Source: Cardiocondyla obscurior | Lineage: Eukaryota > Arthropoda > Insecta > Hymenoptera > Formicidae | DNA length: 64,000 nt | Assembly (NCBI RefSeq): GCF_019399895.1 | Contig: NC_091869.1 | Coordinates: 3,162,001-3,226,000 of the forward strand | Direction of reading: 5' to 3' | In this document: positions 1-14,590 of the stretch, piece after piece | Numbering within the stretch: the stretch's first letter is position 1 | Layout of the letters: every line of letters starts with the position of its first letter | The notes under the pieces: generated by a model | Seen by the model: the letters and a program-made list of their open reading frames with translations, nothing else | Database searches by the model: none | What the model was told of the DNA's origin: nothing | Position numbers and translations under genes: made by a program

Positions 1-3000
1 CGGGTACACGTTCTTCGTCAATAGCGCTGAATAAATGTCCAAATAAGTACGGAAGAAAAAGAAAAAGGCGAGACCGTCGACAGATTGAAAAATATAAATG
101 AGAAAAAAAAAAATAAAAAAAAAAATGAAATATATCGGAAGTGTGCGCAAGTACTTCCGAGCTAAAGATACGCCGGAGCACGTGGCTTAGAAGATCAAGA
201 ACTGGTGAAAATACACCTGGTGCGTTCGCATGAATTCGTTGCCGTTCCTCACGTGCGTCCCTCCTCCACCCCTCCCGGACCTTACACATGTAACCGGCGA
301 ACGTTTTGCGTCTGGATCCCGCGCGGGGCGCCGTGTCGAGCTTGTTGGTTATGCTAATGGTATTCGCACGCATGTGGGCCGTAACACCGTGGAAACTCAT
401 GCACGGGTACAATGCCGTCCCGATTTGTTACTACAAAAGTCACGAGGCGTGACGTAACGGCGCATTAAGCGCGCCGATGTCTCAATAAGTTACGCGATCT
501 CAATTAGCGGCCGAAATGCAACTCGATAATTATGTTTAATTACTCCATTGTTACTCGATAGTTCTCTTTAAAGAAACAATTTGCATAGAAAATAATTTTT
601 TTTATCTTCTTTTAATCGAATTTCTTTTTTTTTTTTTTATATAATATCGCTAAGTGCCTCGACATGCGACTGTCGTTAATAATTCAGCAATTAGAAATAT
701 TAAAATATCTCTATTTAATAAGTCGAGCTGTTTGAAAATTTTGTGGATTATTTTTAATTATGTCCCCGCAAAGTTGGACGCGAAATTATTAAATAGCTGC
801 TTTTTACATCAAGCTTTCTGTGGAGTGTCCGAAATCCCCCGCAGTAATTTATTATTAATCGAGTTAATTTGATACGGTAATGATCGAAAATGCTTAGACG
901 ATAGTACTCCGTAAGAGAATCAACGCAATAAGTGGGCCGTAGGGAGTCGTAAGAATACTACCAGGTCCTTTCTTTGATATATACGACAACCGTTTCGAGG
1001 AGTTGAGGGTGTTTCTGCTTACCGTGCTCATAATATATAACGATAAACTACTTTTTCCTGGATTTCCTGCCAATTTGCGGCCGAGGTAATTTCCATAATC
1101 GTCAAAAACCTTCCGTTTCTTTTCTCTATTCGCCACAACGTCGCGTTAACGTATCAAAATCATGTCCTACTTTATTAATAATTAATTTCTTTTTTTTTTA
1201 AATATAATTTTTTCCCAGTTATTTATAGTATTGATTATTATCGGTAGAATCGACGATAAAGTTCTATAAAATTGAAGCCTCTAAAAAACACGCCAGCGTG
1301 TGGCAGAAGAAGATGCGTGCACGCATTAACGATCGGCCCTCGATCGGGGGGCAATTATTTTCCAGCTCCTCCGAAATACCGGAACGTATCGATCGGGTCG
1401 ATCGACGAGTCAGGAGGCGAGCGTATGGTTGATGCGCGTGCGGTTACGTTAGAGGTCGGCTGTTCGAGGCCCGCTCGGCGGGCAGGATATCATCTACGGT
1501 GCCTCTCGTTCTTCTCGTCCCGCGTGCATGAGGGAGCGGCCGCGGAGCGGCATATAATTATCGGTACCGTAATGGCGATCATAAGTCATGGGCGCTTCTC
1601 TCCCTCGCCCTGGGTTCTTTCTCTTCCCCGGTTGCGGGTCAGCCTGCGGGCAGAGAACGAATGTGGATGAGAAATGAAGTCGATTGGATAAAGTCATCAC
1701 TTCGCCGGCTCGGACGCAGGCCAACTCCATTTTCTTTGGGGAAAAAGAAAGGGAAAAAAAAAAAAAAAAAAAAAGAGGGACTTTCCACCCTCTCCCCGTG
1801 GAATCTCGAACAAATCTGGGAACGACTCGAGAGATTTCTATTAATAGCCGCGCCGCGGATGGACTGTGAAGGAAACGCGGCGTTCCGTCGCGGTGAAATA
1901 ATAATTACTTTTAATGCGACAGAGCCCATAGATTCCTTACCCTTAACGCTGCGTCCCGATAAATTATGTTGGAAGCGTTAAAACGAACTTTGGCCGACTC
2001 GATATCCCGCGTACTTTTTTTTTTTTTAAGTTTAATTAATTTTTTTACTTTTTATCCCGTACGTGTTTCCGAAAGCGAATTTGCATTAATTAATTTTAAT
2101 CGATTGGTATTAATACGAACGATAAATTGTTCGGTTTTGCAGACGTTCCGCACATAAGGTCAAAAGTGACGGCCATGTTAGTGGAGTCACATTCTTCGTT
2201 CCTCGCTCACCAAAATGTCAGCCTGCGGATGTCAGGCTCGGACAATAGCGGGCCGTTCATTGGCCGTCAATGATAAACCCTCGGCCTGAGTGTGTTGGTG
2301 TCCCCGTATTTCTTCATTCACGGGCACACACGCGTTATGATACCTGTCCTGTCAAGCCGGCCCTTCGACCGCCGGCTGACATTCTTGCGCTTTCAAGGGG
2401 CTGAGATTTAGTCGATAAACGAAATTCTATCTTCAGGAGTTAATAAGCTTGGGCGAACGAAAATGCGAATATGAGGCGCGTTCAAATAAAAGAAAAAAGA
2501 ATACATTTTTACAAGTTCAATCTTTCTGTAAAACGTGACGCAGTTGGAGGGCGGGGGGCAATAATTTCGTGTTTCCATAGAGGATCTCCTTGTTACGGTT
2601 GCCACGGGGTTCACGTTAACGGGGCGGTCGGGGTGGAAGCGGGCAGAGCTGAAACCGAAGTAGAAGACCGGAAAAGCCGATGTAGAGGGGATGATTTCGA
2701 GCCGGCGGGGAAGAATTATGATTTGTCCGCGCGTCGGTGGAGACGAAGGGGGCCAAGCTGCTTTCCCCGACATCCGCGCGCACTTCTATTTTCGTATCCT
2801 TCGAACTCTACTCTCACATCCCTTTTCTGTTTGATTTCAAATCGCGCGTGTTAAAGTCAGCGGGTACCAGCGAAGTCCACCGGCAGTAAAAAAAAAAAAA
2901 AAAAAAAAAAAAGAAAAAAGAAGACGAACCAGTTTATTAAACGGAGCTTTATTCGCAGCAATACTCTTCAGGTAATTTCAATTCGCGTTGAAACGAGCTC

Positions 3001-3390
3001 ATGTTACTTTCGCTTTCGTGGCAAGGCACACAGTTCCCCGATGTCGTCGCAAGGGAGGGAGGCAGCGGGAAAGAGCGTTCGAAGAGGGATGGAGGAGCGA
3101 GTAGTCGAGGGAAAAAGCCTGCGACACGGAGAGGGAAGGCGGGGGTTTCGTTGCGACGGGTGGAGTTGCTTTCAAAGGGGCTCTCGGGGTGGGGTGCGCT
3201 GACAGCTCGACGCTCTCGTCCGTTCCACGGCTCGACGGGAGGATACGCTTCTCTGCACACATTCACGCACACGAGCGCGCGCACGCTCGCGGAATTGGTT
3301 AACGCGTGGTGGATAGTCCCGGCGTCCCGTCGCCGTTCTGTCCCTCTCTCTCGCGCCGTCTTTCTCTCTGTCGGCTCCTCCATTCTCATC
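1..3390. other. Non-coding DNA upstream of Antp, window start
   Basis: No coding gene supported. A-runs lie at 1754-1774 (21 A) and 2888-2912 (25 A). From about 2950 the sequence becomes GC-rich with a purine-rich block (3050-3180). Short overlapping ORFs on both strands here reflect GC-rich composition. Small stem-loops at 2219-2246 (AGCCTG/CAGGCT) and 2355-2381 (AGCCGGC/GCCGGCT) are of unknown meaning. Confidence 0.5.
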
Positions 3391-4030
3391 TCCCCTTCCC
3401 CCGGCGTTCACGCGTGCACGTGAACACGCACACGCATAGTTCACGTTTGCTGTTCGCCTCTCCGCGTTAGTCACGTTGCGTAGTCTTTCGTTTCTGTCTG
3501 CGCTTCTGCGGAGCCGAAGGCCCTGACACACGCCGACTCGCGCGGGCCCCATATACGCCGAGCATTCGAGACGCGCGTCTCGCCGTCATCTGTCGCGGCG
3601 CGCGAGAGTGTCGGTTCTACGCGGCGAACGTTCACCGGGAATCGCGAAACGGACAAGTACAGCTGGACACAGCAGTGGCTTCGCTTCTGTCGTGCGCGCG
3701 TGAACGACATACCGCCTCTGCCTTCCCGGGTTTCACGAACGAGTTTCGCGAAGGAACTAGAGAACGCGCCAAATTCGAATTGAACCGCGCGAAGTGCAAA
3801 CGTGTTTCACCAGTGAAGTCGAACTCAGTGAAATTGTGCATTAGAGCTATATCTGATAGTATCAAAAGGGTCCTCGAGGCTGATCAACTGCGAGGAATTT
3901 TACATCTCCGACGATAAAACTCTCTAATTATGTGCACTGTACGAAGGAGTGAAGAAACGTTGACCATTTCTCAGAGAAACTTTACGTAAGGACGTTTCTT
4001 CTTAGCAGATTGCGTGTGTCGGAAATATTA
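3391..4030 (+). promoter_or_regulatory. GC/CpG-rich block, candidate Antp promoter and leader exon
   Basis: The block is CpG-dense, is preceded by CTCTCTC runs (GAGA-type sites, 3340-3372), has three TTCACG/CGTGAA motifs and a CACGTG E-box near 3405-3446, and a perfect 16-bp palindrome at 3567-3582. It then shifts into sequence with the feel of an insect 5' UTR (3760-3915) and a weak donor-like TTACGTAAGG near 3982-3991. The distance to the 16920 acceptor would be a 13-kb intron, reasonable for Antp. There is no transcript evidence, so exon boundaries are not claimed. Confidence 0.35.
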
Positions 4031-7000
4031 TCGGGTCGCAAGATCGAACGCACTCGGCATCCGCGCGAAGGCAATCGGCGTGTTATTAGAAATCCATACG
4101 CTTTCTAGATTTCGGTTTAAGAGCACGCGGCCAGTTGCATCAGCTTTATTATCGTCCTCACGCGGCTGCATCGCGATGTGAATCACTCGGACGCGGAATT
4201 CGTTCGGCGACTCTTCGGTCGCGCCGTCGACACGAAAAAGCGTGACGAAAGCCGCCGACAAATTGACACCTGTGTATACGTAATTGGCACCGTTTGCACA
4301 GTCTGCCGACAGCCGGCTGTTGGATATTTTTTTTTCTCTTTTTTCGCGGCCGACAACAGCGCGATAAGGACGCGACGATCGCGTCCAGTGCGCGTAATTG
4401 CCCGCGAGCTCGTTACTCATCAGTAATGTTAATTAGCTGATAACCGGCGCGGGAAGAGGCCGGCCGCGCGCGAAGAAGTACGCGCCCGATGGCGATGGTG
4501 TGTGTGAGTCGCGCGAATCGGCGATCCTAGCCCCCGCGGGGAGTCGGCGCGAGGACGTGGATCATATGGAGAAAGGTACGTTCGCCTTCGTGCGTCGCGG
4601 CGGGCTGTTGAACGCCACAAAAGTCCACTTGGCCGAGATCACTTGACCGTTTAATAAGCCGCGCCTGGTCGCGCCTCCGATCATTCTTCGACAATTGACG
4701 GATGGACCGTTGCGAGCGGTTGATCGATCAGTCAACGCGGGTGCTCAATAGGCCACTTCTGGCAGCACTCCGCCGCGCGATTATTCATCCACCGAGTTCG
4801 CCGAAGAAGCCATCACGCCGCTGGCCGCCCCGCGGTTACGCTAAGCAGACATTAACTTCCGACATTTGGAATGTGAAAATAAATGCGTGTCCTCGCTAAA
4901 CGCGATGCCCCGCGCATTATCACGGATTAAGATCTTAAACTCCGGATACCTCGGATCCGGAAACCAATTTTCTCGCCGGTACCGGGAGGGCGCGCAGGTA
5001 GGACTCGGTAGGAAGAGCACGACAGGTCACTCGGTTACCTGAAGAGATAAGAGAGTCATCTCGTATAATGGCTGACCTGGTCCGGCTTTCCGGTTCTTCG
5101 TTTCGTCACGCGCGCGATCCTCTCGTCGTTCTATCGGGAATACGTTGAAAATCGAGCGATAAAAAATGTGAGGCTAGATGGTCCCGGTATTATTATGGTA
5201 ATAATATAAAATAAATGAACGAAATAAGCTTTAATAAAAAAGAAAAAGATTTATATAGCTAAACGATTATTATTCGAACATATGTATAATTACATGTAAT
5301 ATGCTGTACGAGATATTTCGATATGGTATCCTTGGAATATTTAATGAGCCCCTAGCCCTTCAATTTTACGAGGGTCACCGGCAAATGATTAATCTTATCG
5401 CAGATAATCTTCCTTTATATGAAAGGTTCGTGTACGATTGCAGATAACGAGATAACAGAACTTCTTTTTTGTACCCGAGCTCTCTTGATCTTCTATTTTG
5501 TGATGTGCAAATTATTTTTTTAATTTACTTTGTTATAATATTATTCTTTTTTTTTTTACCCCGCACAATTATTTTCTTTTTTTTTATTTTCTTATTAGAG
5601 ACTTTTATTTAAATATGTGTCAAATGTTAATTTATGCATTTTCTATTTCCATCCACATTTTGAAAATATGTCGGGGCACGCTATTTCCTTTTCTGAATTA
5701 AGTTCCATATATTTGTCCTGTCTACCCTTCCAGATAGCGAGTATAAAATCCTGCAGTATAGAGGGATGATTCGCGACACCGCGCGACGCGACGGGAACGA
5801 AAGACGCTTCGCTGCGTTTCTGATTTACTGGCCGCGCAGGTATGAGGTTAGCGACACGCAGCGTAAAAGGGAAGCCTGGTACAAGCGTGAAGAAGAGCAG
5901 AAAGCAAAAGGGGTAATCCTATACGGACGGGCGCGCTGGTATCATACGGTTTAAAACGGTCGCGCCGTCTCGCTCTTGCTTGCAATCGTTCGTCGTATAT
6001 TTTACAATTTCAATTTGCGACAGTGTCATCTTTAATCCAAATATTCTGGTTTTCTGCAAAACTTAATTTCCAAAACTTAATTTTTCAAAACTAATTGTCT
6101 TGAGAAGCTCAACATTGTTCTGAGATATAATTTATGTATTTTATAATATTTGACGAATTTTTTAAATAATTTTTTTTTTAACTTTATCTTTTTTCTGATA
6201 TTTTTTTTTTTTTTTTGCAACATCGCACATTAATAACCTGAATTAACTGTGCTCGCGACGAAAGGGGAGGCAAGGGGCGACACGCAGATCATTGAATTAC
6301 CTCGGGAGCAAAGTGATAGACGTTACGCGATACGAATGATGTTTCTAATGACGCCGTGCGGTATTTTCGAACGTGATAAATCACAGCGGCGGCTCGTAAA
6401 CCATAAGGGAGTCGATATGTGTATCAATGTGGGCCGTGGCGCGATGATGAAGGGGGTACGGAAGCGGGAGGAGCCCGTGCCCGTGCTAACGTTATACCGC
6501 GGTATGAATGGAACGCTTTTGCGGAGGCTGCCTTGTAGAAGGTGGTTAGCGAAGATATTTATTACCCTTTGAACGGTTATCGGCACGCTGTGCGGCATTC
6601 CATTGTGAAAAATTGTCAGCGCTTTCACGGACGCGAGCCATATTCTTTTCGCTTCCCGTTTCTTTTTAGAGCCTCGGGGCGAGGATGATATTCTATGCGG
6701 TCGCGTCAGATATGCGGTGAATTTTTTAACGCGCGCAGTATTTCCGAAAAAGAGGAAAAAAAAAAGTTATTTACGATATTTAAAGACATTTCTGATACGT
6801 TTTGATGTAAATGTATTCAAGCGAATACAATTAACATTTTAATAGAATTATATAATGATCTTAAAAGAATTTTTATTCTTGTCAGCGGATGATTAATTGA
6901 TTTATAAATTATTTGTTGCCCCGTTTAATTGCGGAATCGGTCGCGTACGTTTGAATTATCGTTCACTTTCAATTGCCGTGCGAGAATCAAATTGCACCCA

Positions 7001-7080
7001 GCATCGCGTATATTGACCTTCGTCGCTCAGGGAGTGGCGATTATCTCCCACGGTCTTCCGATTTAATTAAGCACGAGCTT
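4031..7080. other. Non-coding stretch
   Basis: No gene recognised. GC-rich to about 5000, then AT-rich with T-runs at about 5547-5588 and 6165-6217. A TATAAAA motif at 5742 lacks a recognisable initiator at the right distance. Confidence 0.5.
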
Positions 7081-7850
7081 TAGCTTCGCCCTCAACTTTC
7101 GATATTAGGCCTGCGGCGTATCTACCGAATCGGTTCAGTGGACCTCTCGCCCACACACTCGCGTGTACACGTACAGCGTGGCATATATCGCGTGTGCATC
7201 TTCGCGACCCCGGGAGTAAATCGGTACGGGCGATCTCGGCCCCGAACTCCGGGGACTTCGGTGGGGTGGGCCACCCTTTGTTCACGGCGTCGGATCTACC
7301 GGGCTTTCAGGCACCCCGCCATCCGGCGATCCTCCGTCGCTGAGCGTCGCGACGCTCCCTCCACCCGTCGCTCTATTCTGCCCACTCTCCGCGCGCCAGC
7401 CCCTACCCTTCTTGCCGTTCGCTCGAGGGTGTCTGCCACGGCCTTTGTGCTCTTGTCAACTTGTCAAACTACCCCTACCGCGGGGGCCCCCGTCCCCGAT
7501 AGCATCCAATACCATGTCCGTACCCGCCGACCCCTCCGCGCCTCCGGCCAAATCCTCCATCTCACCCTCTTAGGACGGGCACCCCACCCGATGTCTTCCT
7601 TTTTCTTTTTCTCTCTCTGTCTCTCTCTCTCGCTCTGTTACCCCGCTTGTTTTTCTTTCGTCCACCGTTTGATTTTTGCGTTCGAGACATCGACCGTGCG
7701 AGGTAAGAGCAGCTGCAATTTCCGCCTTTCAAGGCGTTCTCCACCGCAGTTACTACCAACAATCGCACCGCGTTTTTACCCAGTCCGCGAGGCGCCCATT
7801 CATATTATAGTACAAACGGTGAATGCCGTATACAAATCCTCTCTTTAAAA
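7081..7850 (+). other. GC-rich block with donor-like site; possible non-coding exon
   Basis: A C/G-rich segment with a CT-rich run at 7602-7640 ends in a consensus donor AG|GTAAGA at 7701-7708. A 236-codon ORF spans 7138-7848 but its composition (Arg/Pro/Ser/Thr) is that of random GC-rich DNA and it runs through the donor. An upstream leader exon is possible but unproven. Confidence 0.2.
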
Positions 7851-10800
7851 CGAGCGGGACGGTATATCTTTAGCGACGATCGTTGATATTTGTACAAACC
7901 ATTTAAAGACGGTAGTGCGCGAATAATATTACAATTTCATGAACCGCGCGGAAAGAGTTCTCGGGTTCATTACTAACATGTAAACATGGTAGTTCTAATC
8001 TTTCACGTATGATAATTGCGAGCGCTTGCTAATAGCCGGGGCATTATCATCAGTAATTATACGCTTATAAAGATCTGCGGCGCAATTCCAAAACAGCCTG
8101 ATTATGCTTTCTACGCGGATGCGTCGTATCCGCGCGCGATCAAGATACACGATAAGAGCTGGCTTCTCATTTCTTAATTGTATAACATTTATGCACTTCT
8201 ATTTTTACTTTATTACAAGAAATGTGCAGAAGGACGGAGGCGGACGCGCGCGAAAGCCCAATCATTTTGCTTGCAATGTTCGTCGTTATCACTACATCGT
8301 ATCTGTGCGATACCGAGATAACCGCGGCATTAAAAACTTATTACACAAATGCGATCTGTAACGGTTTGGCAATTGCATTTTTTTTCCTTGTTTGTCGCGT
8401 TTCTTTTCTGTGCTTGTACGAGAAATCACTTCGTCATTTTGTTAGTTTCGAAAAATTCACAGGTCCCGAATTCTTTTTGCGCAAAGTTTCGTTTAAATCG
8501 ACGGACTTCAGCCCCAAATAATTCGCAGAATTAAATGAAAACCGGCCGGTTTTTTTCTCCCGTCTCGGGGTCCATTAATTCTGATCCGTTGTCGCGCCCG
8601 ACGATTTTAATTCGAAAGTACGCCGCGTATTTTCTCGGCCCGCGGTCGTAATATAAATTACCCCGAGATAATTTCAAAGTTGCGCGCCGACAGCGTCGGG
8701 CGCCGTGGTCCGGCGATGCCAAAATTTTTCCGTAGACACGGTCAGCTCCCGCGCCGCTGTTTATTTTGACATTCTGACGCCGCGGCAGTATACGTGTCAC
8801 ATTATTTATTTCCACGTTCGTCACCTCCTGCTCGCAGTATCCTCCGCGCCGTCACCTTAATCCCCAACGTTTCCTTTAATTCTTCAATAAAATTATAAAT
8901 TGCCCCGAGAAAATAGTTCTTTGCGCTAAAGTAGTAACTGTACAGTTGCCCTTTTAAAATTTACAACGCTCGCTTCGCCTTGACTGTCGTTTGCTGCCAA
9001 GTAAGGTTCTTTACTCTAGTAAAGTCTTCCACGTGAGGATCGTAATCCCTCGATAATTGCCGGTCTCTCGACAATGGGTGTTTTACTTTAAACGACGCTC
9101 TAATAGTTTCCGGTGTGAATGGGACGGCACGAGGCGTTGCCGAAATTTCTGACGCGCCGTGTACCAGTTGTCTGTGTTGAGTGCCGGAGGAGACATACGG
9201 TGAACAAAACTTCAGCCCGGGATGTATTCGCGCGGCGTCTTGGCCGCGCGGGTGTGTTGGTTGATTTATAGGGTGACGTCAAAACTTTGTACTCTCCGCC
9301 GTGTCTCAGCGGCCTTATAGATACCCCCCTCGCGACGAAATAAAGGCTTGGCTTTCGTAATTTCGCAGTTGCCATTGTGCATAAAGACGCGACTGGTTTT
9401 ACACGCGCGTGTGCGTACCTTTGTTTCATCTCGGAATTAATTTCTGCCGAAGGCGTGATTAGCAATTTTGAAAATTATATATGTATATATAAACTTTTCC
9501 GCGGCCGCGTGCTCGCGACGAAATTCCGCGTCGCGTTATCTTCTGATATAATATAATACGTAAACTTTAAAACCAGATTACAACAAAGGGTCCCTTGACG
9601 TTGTGCAGTCACGTGCGGCTCACGTCTCATCGGCCACCCACACATGCGTAAATTATGAATTATCCGCGCGTCTACTTTTCCCGTGTTGTCCCTCCGGAAA
9701 GTAACTAGTTTGCATCATGAATCTTGATTATCTAATTTAAATCAACAAAAAGTATAACGCCGCGATAAGTAAAAATAACCTTCATATATCGCGAAATAAG
9801 GAAATTGTAAACCGCGGCGGTATAACAAAACATTTTACAACGTGTTAAAAATTAAGCGCGACTTATTCTTATGTCTTCTAATTTTTATTATTGCAACTAT
9901 TTTTAATTTCTTCTTTAATTTCTTTTTAACTATTAATTTTTAGTTAACATTAGGTCGGAATCTTTTTTCTTCAAGTGAGAAGGTAAGATTGCGCGTAACG
10001 CTTCACTTGGAAATTTAATTTAATCCCGTCATATGGACACACGATTATATCCACGGCTACATTTCGCCCCGGCGGAACTTTTACGGAGCTCTTTTTAAAG
10101 AACTTTTACCACCTCGCGATAGCATCTGGCCGCGAGATAATTCGGCCTGCGTTAGACCTACCGTTAATTAAGTGAAATCTGGAGTGATTAACCCCCCGAC
10201 TTCTCTCCGACTCGGCGCACACCTTGAATCCCGGAACGCTCGCAGACTCCAGAATGACACCTCCTTACGCGCGGCGATGTATCAGTAACAATCTGCTCCC
10301 ATTCGGAGAGACTCGTAGAACCGTTAACGATCTCATTTCCCGTTTTTACCGCGAGCCACTTGCGTGTTGTCGCAAAATAATTCGACAAAATAATTTTTTT
10401 GCCGGGTAGACGTTTTTTTGTTCTTAATTTTATTTTTTACGTTATTTTTTATTTTAATTTAATTTTTTTTTTTTTTTTGTGAGACACGTATAACTGCGAC
10501 ATAAACGATACACAAGTCTTTGCCACCTTGAGCGCATTTTTGTTACGCAACGACTGACCCGAGTTTTCCAAATCTCGACCCCAAAAAGAGAAAGCTGGAC
10601 CTTCTGAATTCCAGCGCGAGGACAAAAAAAACAACCGTTTTTATATATTTCACAAAATGCGAAAGTTGTGAATATGCATAACAGGACTTTGCCTCGACAT
10701 TTACGACACCTATCGACAAAAAGAGATTTAGGTGAATCGGAACCCTCGGACGTCGGTTGAGAGAACCGTAGAGGACGTCAAGTATCCCGCGGGGAAAGAA

Positions 10801-13800
10801 CTGCGCAAAATTGCGAGACTCCATTCTAACAGTATTCCAACGCTTAACAGTGTTTCAATTTGTTGCTCTTTTTTACACTTTATCGTGCCACTAAATAACA
10901 GACAAAGGTGCAACGAACAAGCAAGTATTTCGTTTATTAAATAATTATTTAATACGGGTAATAATTTAGTAACAAATATATGTTTGACGCGTTAAAAAGG
11001 AATTCATATACTGAGCATTAAGGTCGAATATTAGTGGTACCAGTAATTTTTAGTTTCTGTAATCGTCTTAAAGAACTAAAAGCATCTTAAATAAAAGACA
11101 GTTTCTCTTTAACGCAGAAGAAGTAAGAAAAAACAGGCGTTGTGTAATGTTGAGTATTTATAAAAAAAATTTGTCCAACATTCGTAGAATAATTTTTGCT
11201 TCGCACGGAGTTTACAAACGTTCGCTGTTAATCAATGGACACGATTTCGATCTTCTCAGATTGCGGAATACACCGCTAATTGCTTTTAATAGGTTAATAA
11301 ATTCCGTGTAATTAAAACAGCGCTATACGTTAAACACGGGAGCCGAGTTATCGAGGCTCGTTTATCACGCCGCCTCCCGCATTCTTAAATCACCCGCTTT
11401 TGCAGTTCGTCTTCGCGTGCACACGTGTAACTTCGCAATATAGATACGCAATCATTAATGCAACACCACGTGAACGACACCTCGGGTCATATTCGTGCAT
11501 GTGGGAATTAAAATAAAATAAAAAAAAAAATAAAAAAAAAAAATTAAAATATATTGCCGCGAAATGTCACGCGTGCATCATCACGTGTTTACACCGAATA
11601 GTACGCGATTAATGTAAATGAAGTTACTTTAAATATATACATGTGTATATTTTTGCCAAGCGATTTACACCCACAGTCTACACAGACCGGAAGTGCCGGC
11701 CGGAATTACCTGGTGCTCATGGGCGACGGTTTTAACGCGCGTGCCACACCGCCGTTTAACCCTTTAACCTGGAATGGTCTTTTGTTACGCGTACGTGATC
11801 GCACGTATCCGCTTGTATCGGTATTACGTTGATGCAGGTACACGATTTCTCCGCTCGAATCGACGACTGTCTTTTTACACGAAAATTGAATAGATAAATT
11901 ATCAAGCGTACGAACGTATGTTTCTTGCATGTGTGGAAGTGCTCGGTTAATTATTATAACTGTTATTATTAAAACTGATAGCTGTTTAAATGACTACGGA
12001 TTTAAAGAATCTCTTTATTAAATTGGAAAATTTCGACAGCTTTTTTTTTATTAATTTGCATTTTTTTTTTTTTAGATTTTTAACGCGCGTTTAAAATTGC
12101 ATTACGCATTTGTATAAATTAATCAAATCGTTCTTAATTACGTAAATTATTGAAATACATTATCACAATTTTATATCTAAAAAAAAAAAAAAGAAAAAAA
12201 GAATTTAAGTCTTCGAAGTTTCTGCTGAACAACGCCATCGTTGCAATTGTTCGCCGACCTAGAGCTTCACGCCGATAACATTTAAATTCATTCATTCACG
12301 TACACAGATAGTCGTTACGCAATATTAAACGGCAGTTATGGGGTCGGGTTCTTATCAGAGCCTCGTAATTCGAAGCGGCTCGCGTAACACCCGCGCGCAG
12401 CTGGAATTCGCGTCGACCAAATGCATTGTCACCATCCTCGCTCTCGCGTCCAGCTGACGTTATCGGTGTTACGGATGGATCGCGCGCGCGCTTGCCGGTG
12501 GAGGCAGAGAACGGCATGAACGATCGGCCGGCCGGCTTTTCAGTGGCCTTGCAAACTGGTTCCCTGCAGCCCGACTCGATTATGCTAATCGCACATGCAT
12601 GTTAGCATTCGACTGATCCGCTCGCGTCTCCACACACACATACGCACGTACAACTCGGCGCGCGTGGCTCGCGCTGTTTATCGCCGTCCTTACGCACACA
12701 CAACCCAGACGCACGTACACGCATCGCGTACGGCCTACGCTGAGAATCAGGATACCGATGTCGCCCATACGTGTGTGCCGGGATCCTTGATCGCGAATAC
12801 CTTTTAATACCGCTTCGACCTCCCGCCAACCGGGCATCCTTTAATGCGCGTAACGGTATCTCCGAGGTGTTCTGCCGTGATCGCGTTTCTCGCTAAATCT
12901 GGCGTGGCCGTTTGTCGGCATACTTCCATCGCGACTTTGCACGTTTATACTGTTCGGGAACATTGATTCGTAATTTTTGCGTTCGATTTTTGTGGAAGGC
13001 GAAAGGTATGTAGTAGAAAAAAAAAAAAAAGTAGAGAAACGGCGTATTAGATAATTTGTGAAATTGTATCAAACATATAAAGCGCGAGATTAGTGGACGA
13101 GAATGAAATCCGCGGGTCCTCCATTTGTAGCTGATGCAATTAATTGCGTGTTAATATAGCATTTTAGAACAATACGAAACGAAACGCTAACTGGTCTAAT
13201 TAAATCGTTCTTTTATTATTGTCGCCCGTGTAATTCTCGGCATTATTAAAAATCGTGATATATGTATAATAACGTTAAAATGTAAATTCATTGTACAATG
13301 GCCGCTCGCCCAGACAGGTTTAATGTCCGAGAACTTCCGCCGACGCGAATAAATCACATGACAGCAATATCGAATGCATATAATAAATTCGATTATGGTA
13401 TAATATAGAGTTTAAAAAAAAAAAAAAAGAAAAAAAGTATTGTCATCCCGTTTCTGCGGGACGGATCATTTTATGCAACAAAATACCGCAGGATCGTAAA
13501 TACCCTCGTGAATGCATCGGTTTTTATAATTACGAGAAGCATCTTCTTTCTTTACGAGGCTGGTTTTCTTTTACCCCGGCTTCTCCCAAATTACATGCTA
13601 TATACAATAATGATAGCTATTACCGCGCCCGCTTCGCGCCGATTTTGTGTAACGTGCAGGCCGTATTACAGAAGTAATCAATCACCGCATTAGCATATTT
13701 ATTCACAGGGCAAAAAAGATAATCGCGATATTAGCTAAAATGTACGTTGGATGCTTTATGACTGCAACTATTGTTAATTATACGTTGCCTGATCGCTGCT

Positions 13801-14590
13801 ATATTACACTCTATTACGCTCTAAATTCGCACTTGCGTATTTTATATCTTGTTAAATGTATACTGAGTATTGTTTAATTTTCGCAATTACGAGATATTGC
13901 CGCTTAGGTGTTTAATAAGAATATTCGAAAAAAAAGAAAAGAGGAAAAAAAAAAGAAAAAAAAGCGTGAGAACCGCCGTCATCTTCTACATGCTAAGTGT
14001 TACACGGCACAAGGTCGAACGGCCGTAACTTTTTAATGTAATCCCGCCGCTGCGCGCGGCATCAGAAATACGTTTGGTTTACACCGCGTTTGGTTTACGA
14101 CTGTTTTACGAGGTGTGGACGACCGACACGAGCCACGAGTTCCATAACTGTCAAAACCAAGTGCCATTTACGGCTCAATCTTTAGGGACACGGCTGCCAG
14201 CAACGACGTCGTTTATTTTATCCGGCCGTTTTATCTGCGCCAGCCGACGATACACACATAAGCAGATCGCTCTCGGCATCTTTTTGCTATCTTCCTTACA
14301 TTGCGTTCGCGACGAAAACAGCAATAGGAATTGTGTGTTGCTTTATCATTGTTTCTTTTTTTTTTTTTTAAATTTTTTTATTTTTTTATTTCACGGCATG
14401 ATAATTATTATCTTTATTTTAGCGCTTGTTTTTCTTATCTTTTAAAATGGAAAAAGTAGGAATATAATGAGGACAACTCGCTTCTTCCGGGTTAGGCCGA
14501 CTGACGAAACACAATTGGCGCTTCAACCGTCTTCTTTCAATTACATCAAGATAACAGATAACAGATTGGGGGACAAAGGAACTTCTATCC
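7851..14590. other. Long AT-leaning non-coding stretch
   Basis: No gene recognised. Contains A/T runs (for example 10466-10479, 12061-12074, 12179-12199, 13017-13031, 13413-13435), a CA/TG-alternating patch at 12635-12725 and a 12-bp direct repeat CGTTTGGTTTAC at 14071 and 14087. Donor-like sites (9981, 13004) have no supporting exon. Confidence 0.5.

Noticed and set aside
6890..6899. TGATTAATTG, an Exd/Hox-type composite site (others at 5384 and 16043)
   Set aside because: Too common in AT-rich DNA to support a single regulatory call.
7138..7848. 236-codon ORF, the second longest + strand frame
   Set aside because: Composition follows GC-rich DNA, no recognisable domain, and a consensus splice donor interrupts it; not supported as a gene.
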